Below, piece by piece: positions 1 to 5,177 of a stretch of 5,227 nucleotides of DNA. Origin of the DNA: DAOTTY01 sp034437575. Lineage in GTDB: Bacteria; Chloroflexota; Anaerolineae; Aggregatilineales; Phototrophicaceae. Within the stretch, counting starts at the first letter, position 1, and each line of letters opens with the position of its first letter. The stretch lies in assembly GCA_034437575.1 (NCBI GenBank), contig DAOTTY010000172.1, positions 1-5,227 on the forward strand. The letters are read 5' to 3'. The notes beneath the pieces were generated by a model that saw nothing but the letters and a program-made list of their open reading frames with translations, did not search any database and was not told the origin of the DNA. Both the position numbers and the translations under genes were made by a program.

Positions 1-445
1 CGGCAACGCGGCGCACGTCGGCTTCGTCGAGAGTGTCACCTCGAGCCAACACAGAGGTAACATGTTTTGCCATCTTGCCCAATGCATCACGCACACTACG
101 CCACTGCTCGAGCCCCTGACCAGACGGGTCAACAAACGACACATGCAAACGCGTGGTTTCCGCTGGATAACTGGGGCAGGTGTCGTTGGCGCTGTCACAC
201 ACGGTAACCACCACATCAAATTGCCACGGGTCAGGCACTTCCCAAAGGGTCTTGGAGGTGTGCTGACTGATATCAATACCAACTTCGTTCATGACCGTGA
301 TGGCATCGGGTTTGACGCGGGTTTTTTCGGTACCAGCGGAATGCACCTCGAGCGCTAACCCTTGGGCTTGGGCATAGTGCTTGAACCAACCTTCCGCCAT
401 TTGGCTGCGGGCAGAATTGTGGGTACACAAGACCAATAACCGCAT
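1..445 (-). CDS. arsC: Thioredoxin-coupled arsenate reductase ArsC (3' end outside window)
   Basis: Cytoplasmic enzyme reducing arsenate to arsenite so that an efflux pump can remove it. The 148 visible residues show the low-molecular-weight tyrosine-phosphatase fold: the N-terminal P-loop C7-T-H-N-S-A-R13-S followed by QMAEGW, then Cys83 and Cys90 in the segment VCDSANDTCP, and the general-acid loop FVDPSG with Asp106. The Cys7/Cys83/Cys90 triad, with a 7-residue gap between the last two, matches the thioredoxin-linked Staphylococcus aureus pI258 type rather than the mycothiol/mycoredoxin type, which lacks the second pair. The start is the ATG at 445-443, preceded by GGAGGGA 5 nt upstream, and it shares one base with the arsR stop (TAATG), so the two are translationally coupled. 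The frame is still open at base 1, already longer than the ~131-residue S. aureus enzyme, so a short C-terminal extension exists. Family assignment is secure. Confidence 0.93.
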   Translation of the reverse strand, partial: MRLLVLCTHNSARSQMAEGWFKHYAQAQGLALEVHSAGTEKTRVKPDAITVMNEVGIDISQHTSKTLWEVPDPWQFDVVVTVCDSANDTCPSYPAETTRLHVSFVDPSGQGLEQWRSVRDALGKMAKHVTSVLARGDTLDEADVRRVA

Positions 446-906
446 TATTGTCCCTCCAAAAACTTATCCAAGGAGTCATCTAAGTGGGTGTCTACAGTGT
501 CTACAGTGTCTGGTACGAAGGTCGCGTAGGGCTCGAGCATTGTTATCACGCGTGCAAACGCCGCCAGGTTGAGGTCGTAATAGACCCAGCGCCCGCGCTT
601 GTCTGCCAATACCAAGCCTGCTTCGATGAGTTGTTTCATATGGTGGCTCACCGTCGGTTGACTGACGCCCAAAAACGCTTCAAGGTCGCAACCACATACA
701 CCATCGGCGCGGCTGCAACAACTCTGAATGGGGTCACGCAAAAAGTCCACAATCGCCAGTCGGTTGGGGTCAGCGAGCGCCCTGAGGATGCGTACCGTGT
801 CATTATCAAACACGCCCTCACGAGGCGCATCACAATCAAGTGCATCGCAATCAAGTGCATCACAATCAAGTGCATCGCGATTAAGGTTAGTAGCAGGCTC
901 ATACAT
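445..906 (-). CDS. arsR: ArsR-family arsenic-responsive repressor with cysteine-bearing N-terminal repeat
   Basis: Winged-helix dimeric repressor of 153 residues, expected to leave its operator when As(III) or Sb(III) binds. The core runs from about residue 36 to 125: RALADPNRLAIVDFL, the cysteine motif VCGCDL (Cys71, Cys73) corresponding to LCVCDL of the plasmid R773 ArsR, the recognition helix SQPTVSHHMKQL (82-93), and the wing KRGRWVYY. An extra Cys63-Cys64 pair lies just before. The N-terminus is unusual: three DALDC units (residues 11-25) place cysteines at 15, 20 and 25. The C-terminal tail has a DTVDTVDT repeat. I chose the ATG at 906 because a TAGACT -10 box ends 7 nt upstream, implying a leaderless mRNA. 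The longer frame from 987 would run through the promoter and lacks a well-placed ribosome site. It is the first gene of the arsR-arsC unit and probably autoregulated. Confidence 0.9.
   Translation of the reverse strand: MYEPATNLNRDALDCDALDCDALDCDAPREGVFDNDTVRILRALADPNRLAIVDFLRDPIQSCCSRADGVCGCDLEAFLGVSQPTVSHHMKQLIEAGLVLADKRGRWVYYDLNLAAFARVITMLEPYATFVPDTVDTVDTHLDDSLDKFLEGQ
446..457 (-). promoter_or_regulatory. Shine-Dalgarno and TAATG coupling site of arsC
   Basis: On the minus strand GGAGGGA (457-451) lies within the last codons of arsR, 5 nt before the arsC ATG. The arsR stop TAA and the arsC ATG share one base. The site fixes the arsC start and suggests that arsC translation depends on ribosomes finishing arsR. 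Confidence 0.85.
488..511. repeat. 9-bp tandem repeat in the 3' end of arsR
   Basis: The unit gtgtctaca occurs twice in full and a third time in part (488-496, 497-505, 506-511). It lies inside the arsR gene, where it encodes the DTVDTVDT stretch of the C-terminal tail. The unit is a multiple of three, so copy changes would keep the frame. Confidence 0.8.
827..885. repeat. 15-bp tandem repeat encoding DALDC units in arsR
   Basis: About 3.9 copies of a 15-base unit (gcatcacaatcaagt and close variants) run head to tail at 827-841, 842-856, 857-871 and 872-885. The first three are nearly identical, differing mainly in an a/g at one position. The fourth is degenerate. Read on the minus strand they encode the repeated pentapeptide DALDC at the N-terminus of the ArsR protein. 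A unit of 15 preserves frame, so copy number could vary without disrupting the repressor. There are no spacers, so it is not a CRISPR array. Confidence 0.9.
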
Positions 907-938
907 AGACCATAGTCTATCAATTGATTGCTGTCTAT
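905..938. promoter_or_regulatory. Probable ArsR operator: nested AT-rich palindromes
   Basis: ATAGAC-CATA-GTCTAT (905-920) is a perfect 6-bp inverted repeat covering the leftward -10 box and touching the arsR start codon. It is followed by the perfect palindrome ATCAATTGAT (919-928) and another GTCTAT (933-938). Dyads of this kind over a promoter are typical ArsR/SmtB-family binding sites. Which of the two repressors binds is inference; the position favours autorepression of the leftward arsR. Confidence 0.6.
914..919 (-). promoter_or_regulatory. -10 box of the leftward arsR-arsC unit (leaderless)
   Basis: On the minus strand TAGACT (919-914) is followed by 7 nt and then the arsR ATG at 906. 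This would place transcription initiation at or next to the start codon, giving a leaderless mRNA. No convincing -35 hexamer is visible at 16-18 bp upstream, so the -10 rests on its spacing and its similarity to the rightward promoter. Confidence 0.5.
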
Positions 939-968
939 ATGTAGCTAGCCAAATAACTAGGAATGTAG

Positions 969-997
969 TTGACAAAGCTCGAGCCATCCTTTACACT
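969..997 (+). promoter_or_regulatory. Rightward promoter (TTGACA, 17 bp, TACACT)
   Basis: A consensus -35 TTGACA (969-974), a 17-bp spacer and the -10 TACACT (992-997) form a strong housekeeping sigma-type promoter. The expected initiation point, 6-8 nt beyond the -10, coincides with the GTG start of the second arsR at 1005, so the transcript should be leaderless. The TTG at 969 could in principle open the reading frame, but it is the -35 element itself. Confidence 0.8.
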
Positions 998-1004
998 GCA
1001 TGTT

Positions 1005-1337
1005 GTGAATGAAGACCACGCCGCTAACGCCCTGGCTGCCCTCGGCAATCCCGTGCGCTTACAGATGTACCGCACGCTGGTGCGCGCAGGCCGTAGCGGT
1101 CTCAACATCAGCGACCTGCAAACGCACTTAGAAGATGTGCCGCGTTCAACCCTCAACCATCATCTGGGCAAACTAACCCAAGCGGGTTTGGTCGAACAGC
1201 ACAAAGACGGCTCGAGCGTGTTCAACTACGCCAGTTTTAGCACCATGGACACGTTAGTTACCTACCTCACCGACGAATGCTGCCGCGATGAAGCCGAGGT
1301 TGCTTGCCGTCAAGGGGAAGTGTTGGCTCGAGAATAA
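1005..1337 (+). CDS. arsR: Second ArsR-family repressor, C-terminal cysteine type
   Basis: A 110-residue winged-helix repressor, probably controlling the permease gene downstream. Visible parts are the opening helix ANALAALGNPVRLQMYRTL, the helix-turn-helix ISDLQTHLEDVPRSTLNHHLGKL (recognition helix about 46-57), and the wing with HKDGSSVFNYAS. It lacks the CxC of the other repressor at the metal helix. Instead it has Cys92-Cys93 and Cys101 in a C-terminal segment ending TYLTDECC...C, resembling the C-terminal As(III) site described for Acidithiobacillus ferrooxidans ArsR (Cys95, Cys96, Cys102). The start is taken as GTG 1005, 7 nt after the -10 box. The in-frame TTG at 969 adds 12 residues that overlap the promoter and have no ribosome site. 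The other arsR runs divergently. A sensor for another thiophilic metalloid is possible. Confidence 0.87.
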   Translation: MNEDHAANALAALGNPVRLQMYRTLVRAGRSGLNISDLQTHLEDVPRSTLNHHLGKLTQAGLVEQHKDGSSVFNYASFSTMDTLVTYLTDECCRDEAEVACRQGEVLARE

Positions 1338-1523
1338 GTGCGTGCGTCGTAAGCGATGTAACAGGTCTTCTCGAGCTGGGTGGGTACGGACGTAGCCAAA
1401 AGCAACTTTCACTAAACACAACCTAAGGAGGCAACACAAAAACAGTTCCGCGTCATTTTTTTTGAGAAAAAGTAACCAGAAATCTAGTCACTTAGTTACA
1501 TTCGACCAACAGGAGGTCACCCC
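1338..1523 (+). other. 186-nt intergenic leader before the permease; no gene seen
   Basis: This gap holds no convincing gene. It contains a good Shine-Dalgarno-like AAGGAGG (1425-1431) with no ATG, GTG or TTG at a usable distance, and an eight-T run (1456-1463) with no stem before it. It also holds separated GTAAC/GTTAC half-sites (1472-1476, 1495-1499) and a direct repeat TAGTcACT/TAGTtACA (1485-1500), which could be a weak operator or nothing. A TTGAGA/TAGTCA pair (1462-1467, 1485-1490; 17-bp gap) could be a weak promoter for the permease. Confidence 0.4.
1511..1517 (+). promoter_or_regulatory. Shine-Dalgarno site of the permease ORF
   Basis: AGGAGGT sits 6 nt before the ATG at 1524. It fixes that start. 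It also contrasts with the two arsR genes, which lack ribosome sites and appear leaderless. Confidence 0.85.
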
Positions 1524-2555
1524 ATGACAACATCAACCCTTCGTTTGCCGCGCTGGCGCGTTTCACCCGTTTGGCTCGGGCTTATTGCCGCCCTTGTGTT
1601 GCTCATACTCATCTTGCCGACCCAAGGCTGGGCGAGTCTTACCTTTACGGTTAATAGTTTTTGGGACATTATCCCCTTTTTGTTACTTTCAGTGGTGCTG
1701 GCAGGTTGGGTTAAAGCCAGCAGCTTAGACAAACAACTCGGGCGGGTGTTCGCAGGGCGCACAGTGCTCGTTGTCGTCAGTGCGGCGGCGTTTGGGGCGC
1801 TGTCACCGTTTTGCTCGTGTGGGGTCATTCCCATTATCGCGGCGCTGCTCGCTGCGGGCGTGCCGCTCGCTGGCATCATGGCGTTTTGGTTAGCGTCGCC
1901 ACTTATGAGCCCAGAGATATTTTTGCTCACTGCGGCTGAGTTGGGTATGGGCTTTGCAGTGGCTCGGGTGGCAACTGCTTTTGGTATCGGCTTGCTGTCT
2001 GGGGCAGTCGTAGCGTGGTTACAAGCCAGCGGGCATTTGCTGAAGCCACAAAAAGACGTTAAACCCAGTTGTGGTTGCTCAAATCCCCTCAAAAACGCGG
2101 CTGTCACCTGGTGGTTTTGGGGCGACCCCGAACGGCGGCGGGTGTTTTGGGCGAATGTGCGCGACACTGGTTTGCTGCTCAGCAAGTGGTTATTAGTGGC
2201 GTTTTTCTTAGAGAGTTTGCTGTTGCGCTATGTGCCTGCTGAACTGGTGGTGTCGTGGTTGGGTGATGGCATCTGGGCGTTACCGCTGGCAACGTTGGTG
2301 CCGATTTTTGCCTGGGTCGCGTGGGTTGGGGCGGAGAGCGCGGTACGCGCTTATGTGGTGGTGGTGTTGGGTGGGCTGGGCAGTGTGCCGGGGGCGCTGT
2401 TCGGCGGTTTGATCGTCGGTGTGGTGGAATCGCTGGGGTCAGGCTGCTTCCCGGACCCGTCACGCGGGGCAGCGTACAAAGAGGCGTTCGCGCTGGCGAT
2501 TTTCGCGCTCGTGCTGCTGCTGCGGCCTAATGGCCTGTTTGGGCGAAAGGAGTAA
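1524..2555 (+). CDS. arsP: Chimeric ORF: ArsP/DUF318-type permease joined in frame to the LivH C-terminus
   Basis: 343 residues of mostly membrane protein. Residues 1 to about 257 look like the ArsP (DUF318/YraQ) permease family, whose characterised members export trivalent organoarsenicals. Evidence is a first membrane segment at about 16-34, FWDIIPFLLLSVVLAGWV (46-63), the hallmark SPFCSCGVIP (Cys97, Cys99), FWLASPLMSPE (121-131), a cytoplasmic loop with Cys183-Gly-Cys185, and VPAELVVSWLGDGIWALPLA (237-256). From about 270 the protein reads RAYVVVVLGGLGSVPGALFGG...LLLRPNGLFGR, the end of LivH, a branched-chain amino acid ABC permease. The usual ArsP ending is missing, and so are the first three quarters of LivH. 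Eight TTA leucine codons occur before residue 253 and none after. Upstream arsR fits the permease half; livM begins 3 nt after the stop and fits the tail. Whether a functional protein results is doubtful. Confidence 0.8.
   Translation: MTTSTLRLPRWRVSPVWLGLIAALVLLILILPTQGWASLTFTVNSFWDIIPFLLLSVVLAGWVKASSLDKQLGRVFAGRTVLVVVSAAAFGALSPFCSCGVIPIIAALLAAGVPLAGIMAFWLASPLMSPEIFLLTAAELGMGFAVARVATAFGIGLLSGAVVAWLQASGHLLKPQKDVKPSCGCSNPLKNAAVTWWFWGDPERRRVFWANVRDTGLLLSKWLLVAFFLESLLLRYVPAELVVSWLGDGIWALPLATLVPIFAWVAWVGAESAVRAYVVVVLGGLGSVPGALFGGLIVGVVESLGSGCFPDPSRGAAYKEAFALAIFALVLLLRPNGLFGRKE
2334..2555 (+). pseudogene. livH: livH 3' remnant forming the tail of the chimeric ORF
   Basis: About 73 residues match the end of branched-chain amino acid permease LivH: the AFVVVVLGGLGSVPGAL-like segment, the GG-LIVGVVESLG helix, AYKEAFALAIFALVLLLRPNGLFGR, then the stop. 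A complete LivH has roughly 290-300 residues, so only the last quarter is present and it has no start of its own. The left boundary is uncertain, lying between about 2292 and 2334. Its position directly before livM is the normal livH-livM-livG-livF order, so the operon continuing rightward is native to this fragment. The recognition is secure; calling it a pseudogene is an inference from the missing part. Confidence 0.8.
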
Positions 2556-2558
2556 ACG

Positions 2559-3698
2559 ATGCGTAAACCATTCCAGGCGTTTGAACAGTGGATCGACACA
2601 AACATCGGGCGGCAGCGGCTTGGCTACGCGCTACTGGGCCTGATTGTCGTGCTGCTGCTGGCCTATCCGCTGGTGCCGGGGTCATCTAACTACACCAAGA
2701 CGGTGTTCATCAGTGGGTTTTTCTTCGCGGTGCTGGCCAGTAGCTGGGCGCTGCTAGCAGGTATCGCCGGGCAGTTTTCTTTCGGGCACATGGCGTTTAT
2801 GGGCATTGGCGCGTATACATCGGGCTTGCTCGGCCAATATGGGTTCGCCACCATTGCCCCGGATAACATTCCAATCTGGTTGGCTATCATCATCGGCACG
2901 ATGATGTCTGGGCTGGTGGGGTTGGTGGTTGGTGCGCTGTGTTTGCGCCTGCGCGAAGCCTACCTTGCGCTGTTCACGATTGCGTTTAGCGAGTTGTTCC
3001 GCATTGTCATGCTGACTGAGTTCCGGGTGACGGGTGGCAACAACGGCCTGCGGATGCGCGAACTATTCGACCTGGGCAGCATCACGGCCACGCGCAACGC
3101 CAACTACTACGTCATGCTGGCCGTGCTGGTCATTTCCCTGGTGATTATGTACGCATTGGCCAACAGCCGCGTGGGGTTGTTCTTGCGGGCTATGCGCGAA
3201 GACGACCAGGCAGCAAGTGCGCTAGGCGTGAACGTCGTCGCCTATAAGGTGTTTGTGTTCGTGCTCACCAGCATGATTGTCGGGTTGGCAGGCGGCATTT
3301 TCTATCACAACGTGGGCGCAGAGCGCATCACGCCGGAGTCGCTGGAAATTTTGCAAATGGCGCTGGTAATTGCTTACGCCGTTATCGGCGGTATGGAAAG
3401 CCTGTTCGCAGCGGCGGCGGGCGCGTTTATCTCGCGGTGGCTGCTAGAAGCCCTGCGCGAGATTCCGTATCCGTTTGGGTGGGAAATCGGTGGGGCCACA
3501 TCCTTTGAGCCGGGCGCGTGGCGGTTTGCGCTGTTCGGCGTGGTCTTGGTGCTGACGCTGCGGTTTGCCCGCAACGGTTTGCTATACCCGATTATCCAGT
3601 GGTTTAGCAATGAAGGCGACGCACAGGCGGAAACCGTCGCCAAGCGCAATGCGGCCAGCCGCACCGCCGAAACAGAAATCGAAGGGGCATCAACGTAG
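2559..3698 (+). CDS. livM: Branched-chain amino acid ABC transporter permease LivM
   Basis: Inner-membrane permease that pairs with LivH to form the channel for leucine, isoleucine and valine, or related substrates. The 379 residues contain the family's first membrane segments, with LLAGIAGQFSFGHMAFMGIGAY (66-86), then LCLRLREAYLALFTIAFSEL (127-146), TGGNNGL (158-164), and the cytoplasmic coupling loop RAMREDDQAASALGVNVVAYK (210-230) that contacts the ATPases. It continues with GLAGGIFYHNVG (242-253) and IGGMESLFAAAAGAF (276-290). It is longer than a typical LivM of about 320-350 residues because of a charged, probably cytoplasmic tail after residue 350. AAAGGAG at 2546-2552 gives a good ribosome site. 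The gene starts 3 nt after the chimeric ORF ends. Its own partner LivH is not intact in this window. Confidence 0.93.
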   Translation: MRKPFQAFEQWIDTNIGRQRLGYALLGLIVVLLLAYPLVPGSSNYTKTVFISGFFFAVLASSWALLAGIAGQFSFGHMAFMGIGAYTSGLLGQYGFATIAPDNIPIWLAIIIGTMMSGLVGLVVGALCLRLREAYLALFTIAFSELFRIVMLTEFRVTGGNNGLRMRELFDLGSITATRNANYYVMLAVLVISLVIMYALANSRVGLFLRAMREDDQAASALGVNVVAYKVFVFVLTSMIVGLAGGIFYHNVGAERITPESLEILQMALVIAYAVIGGMESLFAAAAGAFISRWLLEALREIPYPFGWEIGGATSFEPGAWRFALFGVVLVLTLRFARNGLLYPIIQWFSNEGDAQAETVAKRNAASRTAETEIEGAST

Positions 3699-3700
3699 TT

Positions 3701-4456
3701 ATGGCGAAGCAAACTGATACCATAAAACTGCAAGTCAAAAACATCTGTAAGGACTTCGGCGGGGTGCGGGCGGTCAACAACGTCACGTTTGACATCGAAG
3801 GGTCGCACCTCATTGGCATGATCGGCCCAAACGGCGCGGGCAAAACCACCCTCACGAACATGATGACCGGCATGATGCGTCCGAGCAGCGGCACCATTCA
3901 CCTGAACGGTAAGCGCATCGACGGGCTTAGGCCGAGCGTCGTCGCAAAAAACGGCCTGGGCCGCACCTTCCAGGTGACGCGGGCGCTGCGCCGCATGACT
4001 GTCATGGAAAACATGATGGTTCCAGCACTGGCCATGCATCCCACCACCCCACGCCGCAAACTGGAAGACCGCGCTAACGAAATGCTGTCCTTCCTCACCA
4101 TTGACCACCTGACGAACGAGAAAGGTCGGGCGCTGAGCGGTGGCCAGCAAAAGCTGCTCGAACTGGCCCGCCTGACCATGCTAGACCCTAAAGTGATCGT
4201 ACTGGATGAGCCGTTTGCGGGCGTGCATCCCAAACTGCAAGAGACGATCTACGGTTTCATTCACAAGATGCGTGGCGAGGGCAAGACAATTATCCTCATC
4301 AGTCACGACATGGGCGCGGTGTTTGAACTCAGTGAACGGCTGCTGGTGCTGAACTTCGGCAACCTGCTCGCAGACGGTGCCCCTGAAGTCGTGAAGGCAA
4401 TGCCGGAAGTCATCGAAGCATATTTGGGCGAAGACGAAGCGGAGGCCGCACAATGA
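3701..4456 (+). CDS. livG: Branched-chain amino acid ABC transporter ATPase LivG
   Basis: One of two cytoplasmic ATPases driving the transporter. In 251 residues all ABC motifs are intact: Walker A GPNGAGKTT (42-50), Q-loop GRTFQ with Gln91, signature LSGGQQ (145-150), Walker B VIVLDEP with Glu170, D-loop AGVHP, and the H-loop ISHD with His202. GLGRTFQVTRALRRMTVMENM is characteristic of LivG rather than LivF. It starts 2 nt after the livM stop; GAAGGGG (3681-3687) is a slightly distant ribosome site, so coupling to livM is likely. It overlaps livF by the 4 bases ATGA. The tail after residue 243 is acidic. Substrate cannot be told from the ATPase; urea or other amide transporters use similar subunits. 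Confidence 0.93.
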   Translation: MAKQTDTIKLQVKNICKDFGGVRAVNNVTFDIEGSHLIGMIGPNGAGKTTLTNMMTGMMRPSSGTIHLNGKRIDGLRPSVVAKNGLGRTFQVTRALRRMTVMENMMVPALAMHPTTPRRKLEDRANEMLSFLTIDHLTNEKGRALSGGQQKLLELARLTMLDPKVIVLDEPFAGVHPKLQETIYGFIHKMRGEGKTIILISHDMGAVFELSERLLVLNFGNLLADGAPEVVKAMPEVIEAYLGEDEAEAAQ

Positions 4457-5163
4457 CCGCCATGCTGACCATCGAAGACCTGTACGTGGGCTACTATGCC
4501 GACCTGCATATTTTACAGGGGCTAAACCTCACGGCAGAGCAGGGCAAGCTGACGACCATTCTCGGCTCGAATGGTGTGGGCAAAAGCACGCTGCTCAAGG
4601 CGATTAGCGGCTTCCTCAAGCCGCAGCGCGGCAGCATCAAGCTAAAAGACCGCAACGTAACCGGCACCCCCACCCACGAACTCATCAACATGGGCATCAG
4701 CTACATTCCGCAGCAGCCCGGTGTGTTTAAGTACATGACCATCGAAGAAAACCTGCTCATGGGCGCGTGGACGTTCCGGCGTGATCGCCAGCGCATCCAT
4801 CAACAGCTAAACGCCAACTACGAGCGCTTCCCCATTTTGCGTGACCGGCGCACCTCGCTGGCCGGGGAACTATCTGGTGGGCAGCAGCGCATGGTAGAAA
4901 TCGCCCGCACGCTGATGACTGAGCCGGATGTGATCCTGGTGGATGAGCCGACGGCAGGCTTGGCCAAGCTCATTAGCGAGGAAGTGTACCGGATGCTGGC
5001 CCGCCTGCGTGATGACTTCGGCCTGACAATTGTGCTGGTAGACCAGGAAATCCGCGAGGCGCTGAAGATTGCGGATTATGTGTATGTGCTGGAACTGGGC
5101 CGCAACAAGTTTGACGGCCCCGCCGAAGCATTCACCGACTTAGAGAAGGCATTTTGGGCGTGA
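4453..5163 (+). CDS. livF: Branched-chain amino acid ABC transporter ATPase LivF
   Basis: Second ATPase of the transporter, 236 residues, the usual length. Motifs: Walker A GSNGVGKST (38-46), Q-loop SYIPQQ (Gln87), signature LSGGQQ (140-145), and Walker B VILVDEP with Glu165. The H-loop position reads LVDQE, with glutamine (Gln198) in place of histidine. That is normal for LivF, whose family sequence is LVEQN, so the site is not damaged. The D-loop reads AGLAK, where the family usually has AGLAP; the Lys172 substitution is a mild oddity. The start ATG lies in the last codons of livG (ATGA overlap), indicating translational coupling. It is the last gene of the operon in this window; no substrate-binding protein gene (livK type) is visible. 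Confidence 0.93.
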   Translation: MTAMLTIEDLYVGYYADLHILQGLNLTAEQGKLTTILGSNGVGKSTLLKAISGFLKPQRGSIKLKDRNVTGTPTHELINMGISYIPQQPGVFKYMTIEENLLMGAWTFRRDRQRIHQQLNANYERFPILRDRRTSLAGELSGGQQRMVEIARTLMTEPDVILVDEPTAGLAKLISEEVYRMLARLRDDFGLTIVLVDQEIREALKIADYVYVLELGRNKFDGPAEAFTDLEKAFWA

Positions 5164-5177
5164 TTGGGGTCACGCCC
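5156..5177 (+). terminator. Hairpin overlapping the livF stop codon (possible terminator)
   Basis: GGGCGTGA (5156-5163) and TCACGCCC (5170-5177) form a perfect 8-bp, GC-rich stem with a 6-nt loop TTGGGG. The left arm contains the livF stop codon. No T-run follows (next bases TACCCCTTAACAT), so it is not a classic intrinsic terminator. It could be a weak terminator or a 3'-end stabilising structure at the end of the operon. An alternative 5-bp pairing GGGGT/ACCCC (5166-5170, 5179-5183) competes with it. Confidence 0.45.

Larger units (their letters stand above)
40..1375. repeat. Dispersed CTCGAG palindrome, eight copies confined to the left block
   Basis: The hexamer CTCGAG begins at 40, 107, 347, 532, 978, 1211, 1327 and 1370. 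Every copy reads GCTCGAG on at least one strand, and four (107, 532, 978, 1211) are the full octamer palindrome GCTCGAGC. They occur in coding and intergenic DNA and in different frames, so they are not simply a codon effect. I found none from 1376 to 5227. About one per 4 kb would be expected by chance. The pattern resembles lineage-specific overrepresented palindromes such as HIP1 in cyanobacteria; the function is unknown. Confidence 0.7.

Noticed and set aside
827..885. Possible CRISPR-like array
   Set aside because: Units are 15 bp, contiguous, without spacers, and in frame with the ArsR coding sequence.
484..915. 143-codon plus-strand ORF
   Set aside because: It is antisense to the well-supported arsR gene, and its repetitive peptide comes from the 15-bp repeat. 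No family resemblance.
907..987. Longer arsR start (ATG at 987) giving 27 extra residues
   Set aside because: It would overlap the rightward promoter and the operator palindromes. The extra residues do not look like an ArsR N-terminus, and AGG directly abuts the ATG instead of sitting at proper Shine-Dalgarno spacing.
969..1004. TTG start for the second arsR
   Set aside because: The TTG is part of a consensus TTGACA -35 box followed at 17 bp by TACACT. Transcription would begin downstream of it, so it cannot be in the mRNA from this promoter.
1441..1470. T8 run as an intrinsic terminator after the second arsR
   Set aside because: No GC-rich stem can be formed immediately before the T-run.
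1462..1527. 21-codon TTG ORF ending in the ATGA of the permease start
   Set aside because: No ribosome site at useful distance and no recognisable peptide; it most likely arises by chance in an AT-rich leader.
3374..4150. 258-codon minus-strand ORF opposite livM and livG
   Set aside because: It is a shadow of two genes with intact family motifs, and its translation has no recognisable domain.
5044..5050. Missing H-loop histidine in LivF as a sign of inactivity
   Set aside because: Glutamine at this position is normal for LivF (family sequence LVEQN), so it is not a defect.
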